DNA of 18,034 nt from Bacteroidales bacterium (GCA_004552155.1 SFPF01000047.1:1-18034); one strand, 5' to 3'. Numbered from the stretch's first letter, positions 1 to 7,873 are shown. Notes: generated by a model not told the origin, from the sequence alone. Translations and numbers: made by a program.

Positions 1-1440
1 CGTCCATTGCGCTGGTTGGAATATGATGTAGGCATCAAAGAAATTACCGACGAGAATAAAATCCCTAAACCAGTCCAAACGCCAAAAGCAGACAGTGCCA
101 AGGTGGACCTTCAATTCCCGAATAATGGAGCTCGGTTTGATTTATCTAATGAAGTGAATAAGCGTATTATTGACGATTTGGAAGAAAAGCTACGAGCACT
201 TTTGGGCAATAAGAATGCAACGCGTATCAACATAACCTTGTCCTGTACGTCTTCTCCTGAGGGTGGCTTTGCACATAACTATTCCTTGTCGCAAGAGCGT
301 ATGCGTTTCGCTACCAATGTTCTATATGGGAGACTCGGGGCTGATAGGGATCGCGTATCATTCGATCAAGGGGCTTCTGTTGCGACATGGACGGACGTCG
401 CTGCGCTACTCAAAAAAGACTCTCTTTTTGATAAGGCAAGCGCCGTTGAGGAGATAGCCGCTAAGTTTAAGAATAGAGACGACCAATGGAGGGCAATGAG
501 AAGTCTGCCGTTTTATGGGGATCTGCTTACAAACAAATATTTGCCTCAACTTCGTAGGGTGGACTATATAATTTCATATACGGAGTTCCGTAATCCCTCA
601 CTTCAAGAAACCCGCGCGGATTATGAAAAGTATGGTCCAGGTCCTAATATAAACGAATACATGTATTGGCAGTTATATACCAATGCAGAAAATGATACTA
701 TTCGCGAACGCATTATCCGTGAGGCCCTGAAACAATACCCGGATAAAGAGGCCAAAGAGACCAGAGTATTTGCTCATGACTTGCAGGTAGTTCTGCTTCG
801 TCATCACCGTTCGGACACGACATTGTTGGCTCCCTTTGCTGGCACATATGCCTGGGATGAAATCAATATTGCCCATGCTGTCGCCTTATTGGAGAACGGT
901 GCTTATCAAGCTGCAATGGATCACATGCGAAGGGTGAAGGAAACAGAAAAAACGAGGTTCTTGCATTCTATCTGTGCCGTGCTTGCAGGCGAAAGAGGGA
1001 AAGTGCTTGATGTTGTGGCGCGTACTTCACAGCGAAACCGCGTGTCTGTCCTTTTGCATATTGATCAGAATGAGGCCGCCTATAAAACAGCCATGCAAAT
1101 GCCTGATAGTTTGGCATTGACGCATTATCTACGCGCGGTCTGCATTAATCGTCTGGGAATAGCGAAAATAGATGATGCCATTGACAAAGCAAAAAAAGAG
1201 TTGGCAATAGCTATTGAGATGGACCCGGAACTCAAAGCGATTGCAGAAGGTGATGCTGACGTTAATAAACTTCTATTCGATGAAAAGGACGAATTGTATC
1301 AGCGCAAGCAAGACCAATATCGCCGGTTGCTCGAAAAAGACCGCGCTAAGCCCCGTTCGCAAAACTATGTGGAGCACGAAGGCGGCAAGCAATGGGGACC
1401 GAAATGGAAAGGGCATCATGTCATCGTGCAGCCTGATTAA
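1..1440 (+). CDS. OmpA-like envelope protein, 5'-truncated by window edge
   Basis: The frame is open to base 1, so the N-terminus lies outside the window and the apparent start at position 7 (TTG) is not real; the TAA stop is at 1438-1440. Residue numbers count from position 7. Residues about 33-110 look like an OmpA C-terminal (peptidoglycan-associating) domain: a beta strand (VDLQF), a helix, a strand ending in SPEG (83-86), and the SQERM helix. A second half ends with LRRVDYIISYT (182-192), which is typical of Bacteroidales OmpA-like proteins. Residues about 205-440 are helical and alanine-rich, and look like TPR-type repeats, ending in a charged tail. By family, such proteins anchor outer-membrane assemblies to peptidoglycan in the periplasm. 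The gene lies 112 bp before the five-barrel gene on the same strand, so they may share a transcript. Domain call fairly sure; exact role unknown. Confidence 0.75.
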   Translation, partial: RPLRWLEYDVGIKEITDENKIPKPVQTPKADSAKVDLQFPNNGARFDLSNEVNKRIIDDLEEKLRALLGNKNATRINITLSCTSSPEGGFAHNYSLSQERMRFATNVLYGRLGADRDRVSFDQGASVATWTDVAALLKKDSLFDKASAVEEIAAKFKNRDDQWRAMRSLPFYGDLLTNKYLPQLRRVDYIISYTEFRNPSLQETRADYEKYGPGPNINEYMYWQLYTNAENDTIRERIIREALKQYPDKEAKETRVFAHDLQVVLLRHHRSDTTLLAPFAGTYAWDEINIAHAVALLENGAYQAAMDHMRRVKETEKTRFLHSICAVLAGERGKVLDVVARTSQRNRVSVLLHIDQNEAAYKTAMQMPDSLALTHYLRAVCINRLGIAKIDDAIDKAKKELAIAIEMDPELKAIAEGDADVNKLLFDEKDELYQRKQDQYRRLLEKDRAKPRSQNYVEHEGGKQWGPKWKGHHVIVQPD

Positions 1441-1518
1441 AATGGTCTGCTTAATTAGATAACTCGCTAAGTCAATAATAAAGTATTCATTAAACGGTAA
1501 GGGCATTGTCAAAGGTAT

Positions 1519-1526
1519 TAGTTTTG
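1519..1526 (+). promoter_or_regulatory. Possible -7 element for the five-barrel gene
   Basis: TAGTTTTG fits the Bacteroidetes -7 consensus TAnnTTTG, 26 bp before the ATG at 1553. No TTTG is found 19-21 bp upstream, so the -33 element is missing. The five-barrel gene may instead be read through from the upstream OmpA-like gene. Confidence 0.3.
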
Positions 1527-1552
1527 CGCCCTTCTAAGAATTAAGGTATAAA

Positions 1553-4453
1553 ATGCACTTCAAGCATCTGATACTTCTTTCTTTATTCTTGTGTGTGCCG
1601 TTTCTCGGAAAGGCGCAGACGGATTTAGAAACGAAAGCAAAAAACCAAAATAGCTCCAAGCTTGACAGATTTGCCACGGACTATGTGCTTCAGCGCCCGC
1701 GCGTCACTAAGCGCTTCAAGCATAAGAAATTCGGCGACCACCTCTTCGTTGAAGGGGCGGCCGGTATCACGCTTGTACCCCAGCGCGTGACGAGAGTTGA
1801 AACGATGCCGCCGAGCGTTATCGGCAATGTGTCCGTGGGCGACTGGGTGTCCCCGGAGCATGGTTGGCGCGTTAGCGTTACGCCGGCATTCTATAAGGTG
1901 GACGTTACCAAGTTGAAGACCGTTTCTTTTTCTGCCGACTACATGATGAACTTCTCGGCCATTGCTCATTATAGATACAATGAGCGCAAACCTTTCGAGA
2001 TGTTCGGTATTGCCGGCTTTAAGTATATGGCCACTTATTTCAATGGCACATACAGGCAAGGCTTGGGCTTCCACCTTGGTTTGCGCGGTCAATACAATTT
2101 TTCGAAGCTTACTTACATTTATCTCGAACCGCAGGTTGAGATGCTGAGGGACAAGACTATGCTAATCGTCAATGATATGCACTTCCGTCCCGTGGGCAAC
2201 TTCCTGGCGGGCGTGGGCTATAATTTGCTGACCAAACCCGAACGCTCCACGGATAAGGCATCTTACAGCGACTTCTTCCGCGACGGCACGTTCTTCTCTT
2301 TCGCAGCCGGTCCCTCTGCAATCGCAACGCCTTATTTGGAAAGCTATAAAAGGAACTTAGGTATGCAGACGCAGGTCAGCGTTGGCAAATGGTTCAATCC
2401 TTCTTCTGGCCTTCGCCTGTCTGGACATGCTTCTATTTATAGGGACTATTTGGCCTACCTTTTAAGCTATAACACAAAGCGATATTGGATGCGCTCCGTT
2501 GGACTGCGTGCCGAATATATGCTAAATATGCACAACCTTTTCGGTGGTCCGCGTAAAGACAGGCTTTTTGAAGTCAATGCCATTGCCGGCATAGACTATT
2601 CTGTGCTTAAAGAAGCCAAGCAGAATAAACATTGCAATTTCGGCTTGGGCGGCGCGCTGCAAGGAACTTTCCGCATTTCAAATTCTACAAACTTCTTTAT
2701 CGAACCGCGAGTAGATGTCTATGGCGGGAGTTATGTTAAGTCGGTGATATCTTTGCGCAATAAATCTTTGGACGTGGTGCCCTCCTTGTTGGCCGGCATG
2801 TCGTTTCATGCCGCTTATGGGCGTGATGAGCTTAAAGATAAGAAACAAGATTTTGAGACGAACTATTGGATGCATCATTTCTTTGTTGAGGCGGCTGGCG
2901 GCGTTTCAATGATGGCAAGACCCAATTCATTATGCTATCTCAAAGGTAATTTCCAGCCCAAGATGTATTATGGCCTCGGCAAATGGTTCACGCCCCTTGT
3001 CGGCACGCGCCTATGGGCAGAGCAATATCGCGCCAAGCAAAAAGGATATAATGCCCGCGTCATGGGTTTTGGCGCAGATGTCCTTTGGAATATCACCAAT
3101 AGCCTGCTTGGTTACGAAAAGCAGCGTCCTCTTGAAGCCGTGCTGGGTTTTGGTGTCAATGTCGCAGCAAATTCAGATGCCAAGAAGGATAACCCGTATT
3201 TCTTTGGCGGCAATGTTGCCGTCAAGGGTATCTGGCATGTTTCGCCACTCTGGGGTCTTTATATAGAGCCGCACGTTCGCTTGTATAAGAGCACATTCAT
3301 CAAAGACAACGGTTATGGTCATTTCGACCTTCCGATGGGCTTGATGGTAGGTACGCAGGTAGACTTTGCCGGCAATTACAATTACAAGCAGAACCGTGCC
3401 TCCTTCAACGAAGACGGCAAGCGCAGTTTCGTTTCTGTGGGCGGCGGTCTGTCTGTTCAAGGAAAGTATGTGAAAGATTGGGACCGTTACTGTGCATTTG
3501 GCGAGTTTGGTTTTGGACAATGGTTCTCTCCCGAAGCGGCTTGGCGCGTTACGGTTGCCGGTATGAAGAAAAAGATAAACGGCCGCGACTATGCCAAAGC
3601 ATTGGTTGGCGCTGACTATATGGCAGATTGCAGCGCACTTGCCTATGGTTACAACAAGGACCGCCGCTTCAGCGTGCGCACTTTCTTTGGCGGCGCAGTG
3701 GGCGTTGATTATCTCAGCCATGACGTGAGCGGCGGAAAATCTTTTGTATCCGATGCCCACGTAGGTACACAACTGGCAGTTCGCGTCTTGGGTAATACTG
3801 AGGTATATTTAGAGCCGAAACTGTCCTATCAGTTTGGTGACCGCTATGAGCGTAGGCGCGACCATCTGCATCCTACCTTGATGCTGGGTGTTGCTTACAA
3901 TATGAGCAAAAACGAAGGCGACATTCAGGCGGGCGATAAACCCAAGTACCGCCAGTTTATAAATCTTGGCGTGGGCACACTTTACGGCAGTCCTACGTTG
4001 AGCGGCATGGTTAATAGCAAGAAAGATGTTGCCCTGGGTGCAAGTTTAGGATATGGACGTTGGTTTAATGCTACCAGTGGTTGGCATGTCGGTTACCAGC
4101 ATTCGATGATTAACAGGAAAAAGTCTGGAATGGCAAACATTATGTCCGTGCAAGCCAACTATATGGTCGATCTCGTGGCTGCTTTAAGCCGTCGCCCGGC
4201 CGATGAGCGCGTTTTCCAGCTCACGGGTATGCTCGGCGCGGGCTTGTACATGGGACAGCTTAAGGGCGACAAAGTGGGCTTCGCTCCCGGCGGTCAGGCC
4301 TCCCTGCAAATCGGCGCGCGAGTTGCGGATAATATAGATGTATATCTCGAACCCTCCGTCGATGTATATAGCAAGAAGGTGTTCTCCCGCAAAACTCAGC
4401 ATCCCGCCGAAGGCGAATTGCGCCTGCAAGTCGGTACGCGATTTAATTTCTAA
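1553..4453 (+). CDS. Outer-membrane protein of five tandem beta-barrel-like units
   Basis: A 966-residue protein. A signal peptide (hydrophobic core at residues 6-18, probable cleavage after GKA 19-21) implies export. The rest is five consecutive divergent units at residues about 64-226, 246-422, 443-605, 625-783 and 802-966, joined by polar linkers of about 18-20 residues. Each unit carries the same landmarks: a G-x-W-(F/V)-(S/N/T)-P-like turn (W98, W280, W478, W657, W837), an (A/E)-D/Y-Y-M-like strand in the middle, and a (Y/F)-(L/I)-E-P strand about 93-103 residues after the tryptophan (191, 383, 571, 753, 932). Alternating aromatic/polar strands and the final GTRFNF, which ends in Phe, fit a BAM-inserted outer-membrane barrel. 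I do not recognise a named family. ATG 1553 is chosen because it directly precedes the signal peptide. The gene follows the OmpA-like gene, which suggests a shared envelope role. Confidence 0.8.
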   Translation: MHFKHLILLSLFLCVPFLGKAQTDLETKAKNQNSSKLDRFATDYVLQRPRVTKRFKHKKFGDHLFVEGAAGITLVPQRVTRVETMPPSVIGNVSVGDWVSPEHGWRVSVTPAFYKVDVTKLKTVSFSADYMMNFSAIAHYRYNERKPFEMFGIAGFKYMATYFNGTYRQGLGFHLGLRGQYNFSKLTYIYLEPQVEMLRDKTMLIVNDMHFRPVGNFLAGVGYNLLTKPERSTDKASYSDFFRDGTFFSFAAGPSAIATPYLESYKRNLGMQTQVSVGKWFNPSSGLRLSGHASIYRDYLAYLLSYNTKRYWMRSVGLRAEYMLNMHNLFGGPRKDRLFEVNAIAGIDYSVLKEAKQNKHCNFGLGGALQGTFRISNSTNFFIEPRVDVYGGSYVKSVISLRNKSLDVVPSLLAGMSFHAAYGRDELKDKKQDFETNYWMHHFFVEAAGGVSMMARPNSLCYLKGNFQPKMYYGLGKWFTPLVGTRLWAEQYRAKQKGYNARVMGFGADVLWNITNSLLGYEKQRPLEAVLGFGVNVAANSDAKKDNPYFFGGNVAVKGIWHVSPLWGLYIEPHVRLYKSTFIKDNGYGHFDLPMGLMVGTQVDFAGNYNYKQNRASFNEDGKRSFVSVGGGLSVQGKYVKDWDRYCAFGEFGFGQWFSPEAAWRVTVAGMKKKINGRDYAKALVGADYMADCSALAYGYNKDRRFSVRTFFGGAVGVDYLSHDVSGGKSFVSDAHVGTQLAVRVLGNTEVYLEPKLSYQFGDRYERRRDHLHPTLMLGVAYNMSKNEGDIQAGDKPKYRQFINLGVGTLYGSPTLSGMVNSKKDVALGASLGYGRWFNATSGWHVGYQHSMINRKKSGMANIMSVQANYMVDLVAALSRRPADERVFQLTGMLGAGLYMGQLKGDKVGFAPGGQASLQIGARVADNIDVYLEPSVDVYSKKVFSRKTQHPAEGELRLQVGTRFNF
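1742..4450 (+). repeat. Five-fold internal protein repeat (divergent at DNA level)
   Basis: The units occupy roughly 1742-2230, 2288-2818, 2879-3367, 3425-3901 and 3956-4450. The period is about 180-198 codons. Conservation is visible in the protein (W-turn, central Y-M strand, L-E-P strand) but not as long runs of DNA identity, so the duplications are old and all copies have been kept in frame. Confidence 0.75.
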
Positions 4454-4472
4454 GATTTCAATAAAACCTATC

Positions 4473-4508
4473 AGGGTGTCCTTTTCTTTCTCGGAAATCG
4501 GACACCCT
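4473..4508 (+). terminator. Hairpin after the five-barrel gene
   Basis: AGGGTGTCC (4473-4481) pairs with GGACACCCT (4500-4508), a 9-bp stem with an 18-base loop. It is followed by the T/A-rich TATATATTTATTT. It sits 19 bp after the stop of the five-barrel gene and 21 bp before manA. It probably terminates the former, although it could also shape the manA leader. Confidence 0.6.
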
Positions 4509-4529
4509 TATATATTTATTTAATGCACT

Positions 4530-5504
4530 ATGAAACCACTAAAATTTAAGGCACTCCTCAAAACCACCATTTGGGGCGGCGAGGAAGTTACCAAACTCAA
4601 GAACCTCACGGACGCGCCGCGCCAAGTAGGCGAAAGCTGGGAAATCTCGGGCGTGCCCGGCAATGAAACACCCGTTTGCTGCGGCCCGGAGCAAGGCAGC
4701 ACGCTCGAACAGCTCATCGAAAAGCACGGGGCTGAACTCGTGGGCAAGAAAAACCTCGAACGCTACAGCACAACCTTCCCCCTCCTCATCAAGTTTATTT
4801 CCGCCGCTCAGGATCTAAGCATCCAGGTGCACCCCGACGATGCCATGGCGCAGCGCATGGGACACCCTTACGGCAAGACCGAGATGTGGTATATCGTAGG
4901 CACGCAGCCCGGCGCATCGCTCTGCTCTGGCTTCAATGCAGACTTTTCTGCCGATGGCTATACCCAAAGCCTTGCCGACGGCACGCTCACTGCGCACCTT
5001 GCCCAGCACGACACGCACCCCGGCGACTGCTTCTTCATTCCCGCCGGCCGTATCCACAGCATCGGCGCGGGCAACTTCCTGGTAGAGATACAGCAGTCGA
5101 GCAACGATACTTTCCGCGTTTACGACTTTGACCGTACCGATGCCAACGGCAACAAGCGCGAGCTCCACGTGGCACAGGCCCGCGTGGCGCTCGACTATAA
5201 GGCTTATCCCGAATATCGCACGCATTATGAGGCAAAGGACGATTGCTGCACCGTGCTCGTGGACTGCCCGCAGTTCACCACGCGCCGCTACGCCCTCACC
5301 AAGGCTTTTACTTCCGATTGCAGCGGCATCGACTCCTTCGTTATCTTCATCGCCTATGAGGGCGCAGCTCTTCTCCGCGACGCCGAGGGTAACGAAGTGG
5401 CGCTTAAGGCTGGCGAGGCCGTGCTCTTCCCCGCTTCCAATACCTCCGTAACCATCGAGCCGCAGACTCCGCGCTTTGCTTGCCTCGACACGTATTGCAG
5501 ATAA
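4530..5504 (+). CDS. manA: Mannose-6-phosphate isomerase, class I (short form)
   Basis: Interconverts mannose-6-phosphate and fructose-6-phosphate in the cytoplasm, feeding GDP-mannose and GDP-fucose synthesis or mannose catabolism. The 324-residue length matches the short bacterial class I enzymes. The metal site of the type I PMI cupin is visible: Q99 and H101 in IQVHPDD, E118 in GKTEMW, and H176 in AGRIHSIG. The active-site segment NDTFRVYDFDR follows (192-202, Arg196 expected to be catalytic). The N-terminal KTTIWGG motif is also typical, as is an early E-S-W-E-I-S segment. ATG 4530 is the first start after the terminator-like hairpin and gives the expected N-terminus. The gene is flanked by a hairpin on each side and looks monocistronic. 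No promoter matching the consensus was found in the short upstream gap. Confidence 0.93.
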   Translation: MKPLKFKALLKTTIWGGEEVTKLKNLTDAPRQVGESWEISGVPGNETPVCCGPEQGSTLEQLIEKHGAELVGKKNLERYSTTFPLLIKFISAAQDLSIQVHPDDAMAQRMGHPYGKTEMWYIVGTQPGASLCSGFNADFSADGYTQSLADGTLTAHLAQHDTHPGDCFFIPAGRIHSIGAGNFLVEIQQSSNDTFRVYDFDRTDANGNKRELHVAQARVALDYKAYPEYRTHYEAKDDCCTVLVDCPQFTTRRYALTKAFTSDCSGIDSFVIFIAYEGAALLRDAEGNEVALKAGEAVLFPASNTSVTIEPQTPRFACLDTYCR

Positions 5505-5514
5505 CGGTTGGCAA

Positions 5515-5544
5515 GTTCACTCGTTTAATAGTTAACTCGTCTAC
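5515..5544 (-). repeat. Copy 1 of a dispersed 30-bp repeat (ACGAGT-rich)
   Basis: Read on the minus strand this 30-mer begins GTAGACGAGT and contains TAAACGAGT. It matches 8073-8102 (plus strand) at 25 of 30 positions. It lies between the manA stop and the bidirectional terminator. Internally it repeats the word ACGAGT. Confidence 0.6.
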
Positions 5545-5564
5545 TCGTTTACACTACACATTAA

Positions 5565-5614
5565 GGGCGTATTTTTACAATGCCTAACGGTTTTGGCATT
5601 GTGAAAATACGCCC
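5565..5614. terminator. Bidirectional terminator between manA and flotillin gene
   Basis: Two 20-base arms (5565-5584 and 5595-5614) pair fully, with one G-U wobble, around a 10-base loop. The stem starts GGGCGTAT and closes with ATACGCCC, and T-rich DNA follows on the plus side. It lies between the convergent manA and flotillin genes, where one hairpin can serve both. Confidence 0.85.
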
Positions 5615-5635
5615 TCGTTTTATGTTTTTATCGGG

Positions 5636-7114
5636 TTATTTCCCCTTCTTCACCACGCCGTCCAAGCCATCAATGTTGATGTTCTTGTTCACGCGGGCTT
5701 CGATGGAGTTGGCCTTCGCGATGTCGGCCATGTCCACGCCCGTCACGTCTTTCATCACGTCGAACGTCTGCTTGATGACCGTCGGCACGTTTTGCGCCAC
5801 GCCCGAAGGCTCGGTGCCCGAGGTGCCGTAAACCGTCATGTTGCCAATCTTCGACATCGGCTCGGCGATGTTCTTGGCCACCTCCGGCAGAACTTTTTCG
5901 TTCATGCGCGTCAGCATGTCGATGATGGCCACCTGTCCGTACTTGTTGTAGGCTTCCGCTTTCTTCTCCATGGCTTCCGCCTCGGCGAGACCCTTGGCGC
6001 GGATACCCTCTGCTTCGGCGTTGAGGTTGGCCTCGATGGCCGTGGCCTGTGCGCGGCCTTTCGCCTCAATGGCGGCTGCCTCCTGCATGGCGGCATATTT
6101 CTCGGCATCGGCTTTCGCCTTCGTGGCGCGTGCCTCCTGCTCTGCGAGGTAGGCCTTTGCCTCTGCCTCGCGCTTCTGCTGCTCCAAGAGTGCCTGGGCA
6201 TCTATTTCCACGCGGTATTTCTCGGCATCAGCCTTTGCGTTCACCTGAGCTTTTAGTTCGTTCTCCGTAATCTTGATGCGTTCCTGCGAGAGGATTTGCT
6301 CGCGCATGGTCTGTTCGATCTGCGCATCTACGGTTTTCGTGTTTATAGTCTTCTGCTGCTCCTGGCGCTGAATTTCGTAGGCGGCATCTGCATCGGCCTT
6401 CTTCGTGTCCGACAGCATTTTGAGTTCCGACTGTTTGATGCTCAGTTCATTGTTACGTTCAGAGATTTCCGTTTCCGTCTTTACGCGGATATCGTTGGCC
6501 TCTTTCTTTGCATTCTGCTCGGCTATGGCTATTTCCTTCTCGGCATTTGCCTTCGTGATGGCCGCGTTTTTCTTGATGGCATACGTGTTGTCGGCGCCCA
6601 GGTCGCGGATAAGGTTGTTGTCGTCCGTCACGTTCTGAATGTTGCAGCTGATGATTTCCAGCCCGAGCTTTTCCATGTCGGGCGTATTGATTTCCTCGAG
6701 TGTAAGCGCGCCGATTACCTCGCGCATGTTACCTTCGAGCGAGTCCTGCACCTGTGCGGCGATGCCCGTGGTGTCCATGTTGAGGAAGTTCTTTGCGGCG
6801 AGGCGCGTGCCTTCGTCGGAGGGCTGTACGCGCACCTTGCACACGGCGTCTACGTTCACGTTGATAAAGTCGTGCGTAGGCACGGACTTATTCGTTTTCA
6901 CGTCCACCGTGACCTGTCCGAGGTACACGCGGTCGAGCCGCTCGAAGACAGGGATTTTGAAGCCGCCGGTACCGATCATCACGCGCGGCACGCGCTTGAT
7001 ACCCGAAAGGATGTAGGCGTAGCTGGGCGGTGCTTTCACGTACATCGTACCCAGCGCCACTAAGAGTACTACCGCAGCAGCGATAATAATCAAGACGAGA
7101 GTTGTCGTTGTCAT
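5636..7114 (-). CDS. Flotillin-family SPFH-domain membrane protein
   Basis: A 492-residue protein. An N-terminal membrane segment (about residues 5-24, all hydrophobic) is followed by an SPFH/band 7 domain (about 26-190) with the flotillin-like stretch GTGGFKIPVFERLDRV. Next is a long Ala/Glu/Lys-rich coiled coil (about 195-400) with many AEKEIA/EAEAKA heptads, then a C-terminal region with IIDMLTRMNEKVLPEVAKNI, a typical flotillin end. Bacterial flotillins (FloT/YqfA-like) form oligomeric rings in the inner membrane and organise membrane microdomains; the specific client here cannot be told. Many flotillin genes sit beside an nfeD gene, but none is seen here. The gene stands alone between a shared terminator and a long repeat-rich upstream region. 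ATG 7114 is preferred because it places the membrane segment at the very N-terminus. Confidence 0.9.
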   Translation of the reverse strand: MTTTTLVLIIIAAAVVLLVALGTMYVKAPPSYAYILSGIKRVPRVMIGTGGFKIPVFERLDRVYLGQVTVDVKTNKSVPTHDFINVNVDAVCKVRVQPSDEGTRLAAKNFLNMDTTGIAAQVQDSLEGNMREVIGALTLEEINTPDMEKLGLEIISCNIQNVTDDNNLIRDLGADNTYAIKKNAAITKANAEKEIAIAEQNAKKEANDIRVKTETEISERNNELSIKQSELKMLSDTKKADADAAYEIQRQEQQKTINTKTVDAQIEQTMREQILSQERIKITENELKAQVNAKADAEKYRVEIDAQALLEQQKREAEAKAYLAEQEARATKAKADAEKYAAMQEAAAIEAKGRAQATAIEANLNAEAEGIRAKGLAEAEAMEKKAEAYNKYGQVAIIDMLTRMNEKVLPEVAKNIAEPMSKIGNMTVYGTSGTEPSGVAQNVPTVIKQTFDVMKDVTGVDMADIAKANSIEARVNKNINIDGLDGVVKKGK

Positions 7115-7181
7115 AGTGTGTTGTTAGATTGATAAAGGTTATGAAATGGTATTTGAAAAGATTTACCTGTGCTTATACCTG

Positions 7182-7189
7182 CAAATTTA
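7182..7189 (-). promoter_or_regulatory. Possible -7 element for the flotillin gene
   Basis: On the minus strand TAAATTTG fits TAnnTTTG, 68 bp before the flotillin ATG. No TTTG lies at the right distance upstream, so this is a weak prediction. Confidence 0.3.
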
Positions 7190-7209
7190 TATAAAATCCC
7201 GCATTCTTT

Positions 7210-7241
7210 GCGCAGAAACGTCAAAATTTGCGTTTCTGCGC
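7210..7241. other. Hairpin in the flotillin upstream region
   Basis: GCGCAGAAACG (7210-7220) pairs perfectly with CGTTTCTGCGC (7231-7241) around a 10-base loop. On the plus strand it is followed by TTTTGTTTTTC, so it has the form of a plus-strand intrinsic terminator. No plus-strand gene precedes it, so it may instead stop antisense transcription or end a small RNA. Confidence 0.5.
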
Positions 7242-7340
7242 TTTTGTTTTTCAATTTTCTCGGAGATATTTTTTTATTTCCCGGCAGATATTTTTTGCGA
7301 AGCCCGAGCTATTTTTCCCTTTCCTATAAGAAAGTTTTTG

Positions 7341-7424
7341 TTACAAAGTTTCTAACACGTATTACAAACTTTGTAACATGTATTACAAAGTTTCTAACAA
7401 GCGTTACAAAGTTTGTAACAAACT
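7341..7424. repeat. Four tandem 21-bp repeats with palindromic cores
   Basis: Units start at 7341, 7362, 7383 and 7404. Each begins TTACAAA(G/C)TTT(C/G)TAACA and differs from its neighbours at a few bases. The core TTACAAASTTTGTAA is a near-perfect 15-bp palindrome in units 2 and 4 and is broken by a C in units 1 and 3. The array is framed by an imperfect inverted repeat: TATAAGAAAG...TTGTTAC (7325-7344) against its complement at 7415-7434, 17 of 20 matching. It lies about 230 bp upstream of the flotillin gene and 470 bp downstream of rpmE. The 507-bp gap 7115-7621 holds this array and hairpins but no convincing gene. Confidence 0.8.
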
Positions 7425-7464
7425 TTTTCTTATATGATAGTAAAAAACATCTTGCTGAGGGTAA

Positions 7465-7506
7465 AAATTATCCCCGAGACAGTAAAGTCTATCTCGGGGA
7501 TAATTT
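7465..7506 (-). terminator. Second hairpin downstream of rpmE
   Basis: Fifteen-base arms (7465-7479 and 7492-7506, core ATCCCCGAGA/TCTCGGGGAT) pair perfectly around a 12-base loop. Read on the minus strand it ends in a T-rich run (AATTTTTAC). It lies about 40 bp beyond the first rpmE terminator, so it may be a back-up. Confidence 0.55.
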
Positions 7507-7548
7507 CTCTGCGGCCGTTTGCCGCCCGTTCAGATTGCCGCATAAAAA

Positions 7549-7589
7549 GCCTCGCGCGGAATGCGTTGCGATTGCATTCCGCGCGAGGC
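7549..7589 (-). terminator. rpmE intrinsic terminator
   Basis: A perfect 16-bp stem (GCCTCGCGCGGAATGC at 7549-7564 with its complement at 7574-7589) and a 9-base loop, followed on the minus strand by TTTTTA. It starts 32 bp after the rpmE stop. Confidence 0.85.
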
Positions 7590-7621
7590 GTATGGGTTTG
7601 CTTTGAAGCGGCAAATAAACC

Positions 7622-7873
7622 TTATTTGCGCGTCTTGCCGTAGCGGCTCATGAACTTGTCTACGCGGCCGGCCGTGTCGACGAGCTTGGACTTGCCCGTG
7701 TAGAAGGGGTGAGAAGAGCTTGAAATTTCAAGTTTCACTACGGGATAGGTTTCGCCTTCAAACTCAACGGTGTCGTTGGTTTTGCAAGTGGAGCGCGAAA
7801 GGAACATGTCGCCGTTGCTCATGTCTTTGAACACAACGGGGCGATAGTTTTCGGGATGAATGCCTTTTTTCAT
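7622..7873 (-). CDS. rpmE: 50S ribosomal protein L31 type B
   Basis: An 83-residue protein starting MKKGIHPENYRPVVFKDMSNG, with a central SSSSHPFYTGKSK segment and the end GRVDKFMSRYGKTRK, all characteristic of bL31. Its length and the absence of the CxxC zinc pair place it in the zinc-independent type B (often written rpmE2). The HPFYTGK segment is the L31 signature. It binds at the central protuberance of the large ribosomal subunit and helps bridge to the small subunit. It is monocistronic: it has its own promoter (7950-7981) and a strong terminator (7549-7589). No type A copy is seen in the window. Confidence 0.95.
   Translation of the reverse strand: MKKGIHPENYRPVVFKDMSNGDMFLSRSTCKTNDTVEFEGETYPVVKLEISSSSHPFYTGKSKLVDTAGRVDKFMSRYGKTRK

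Noticed and set aside
1499..1533. AAGGGC/GCCCTT hairpin before the five-barrel gene
   Set aside because: The stem is only 6 bp with a 23-base loop and it overlaps the possible -7 element; too weak to call.
6296..7063. 255-residue plus-strand open frame opposite the flotillin gene
   Set aside because: Shadow of the SPFH/coiled-coil coding sequence; no domain and no promoter.
7341..7424. CRISPR array
   Set aside because: The 21-bp units are directly adjacent, with no unique spacers, and no cas genes are nearby.
7169..7606. 145-residue plus-strand open frame with a seven-residue VTKFLT-like repeat
   Set aside because: The peptide repeat is just the 21-bp array read in frame. The frame runs through three hairpins and resembles no protein.
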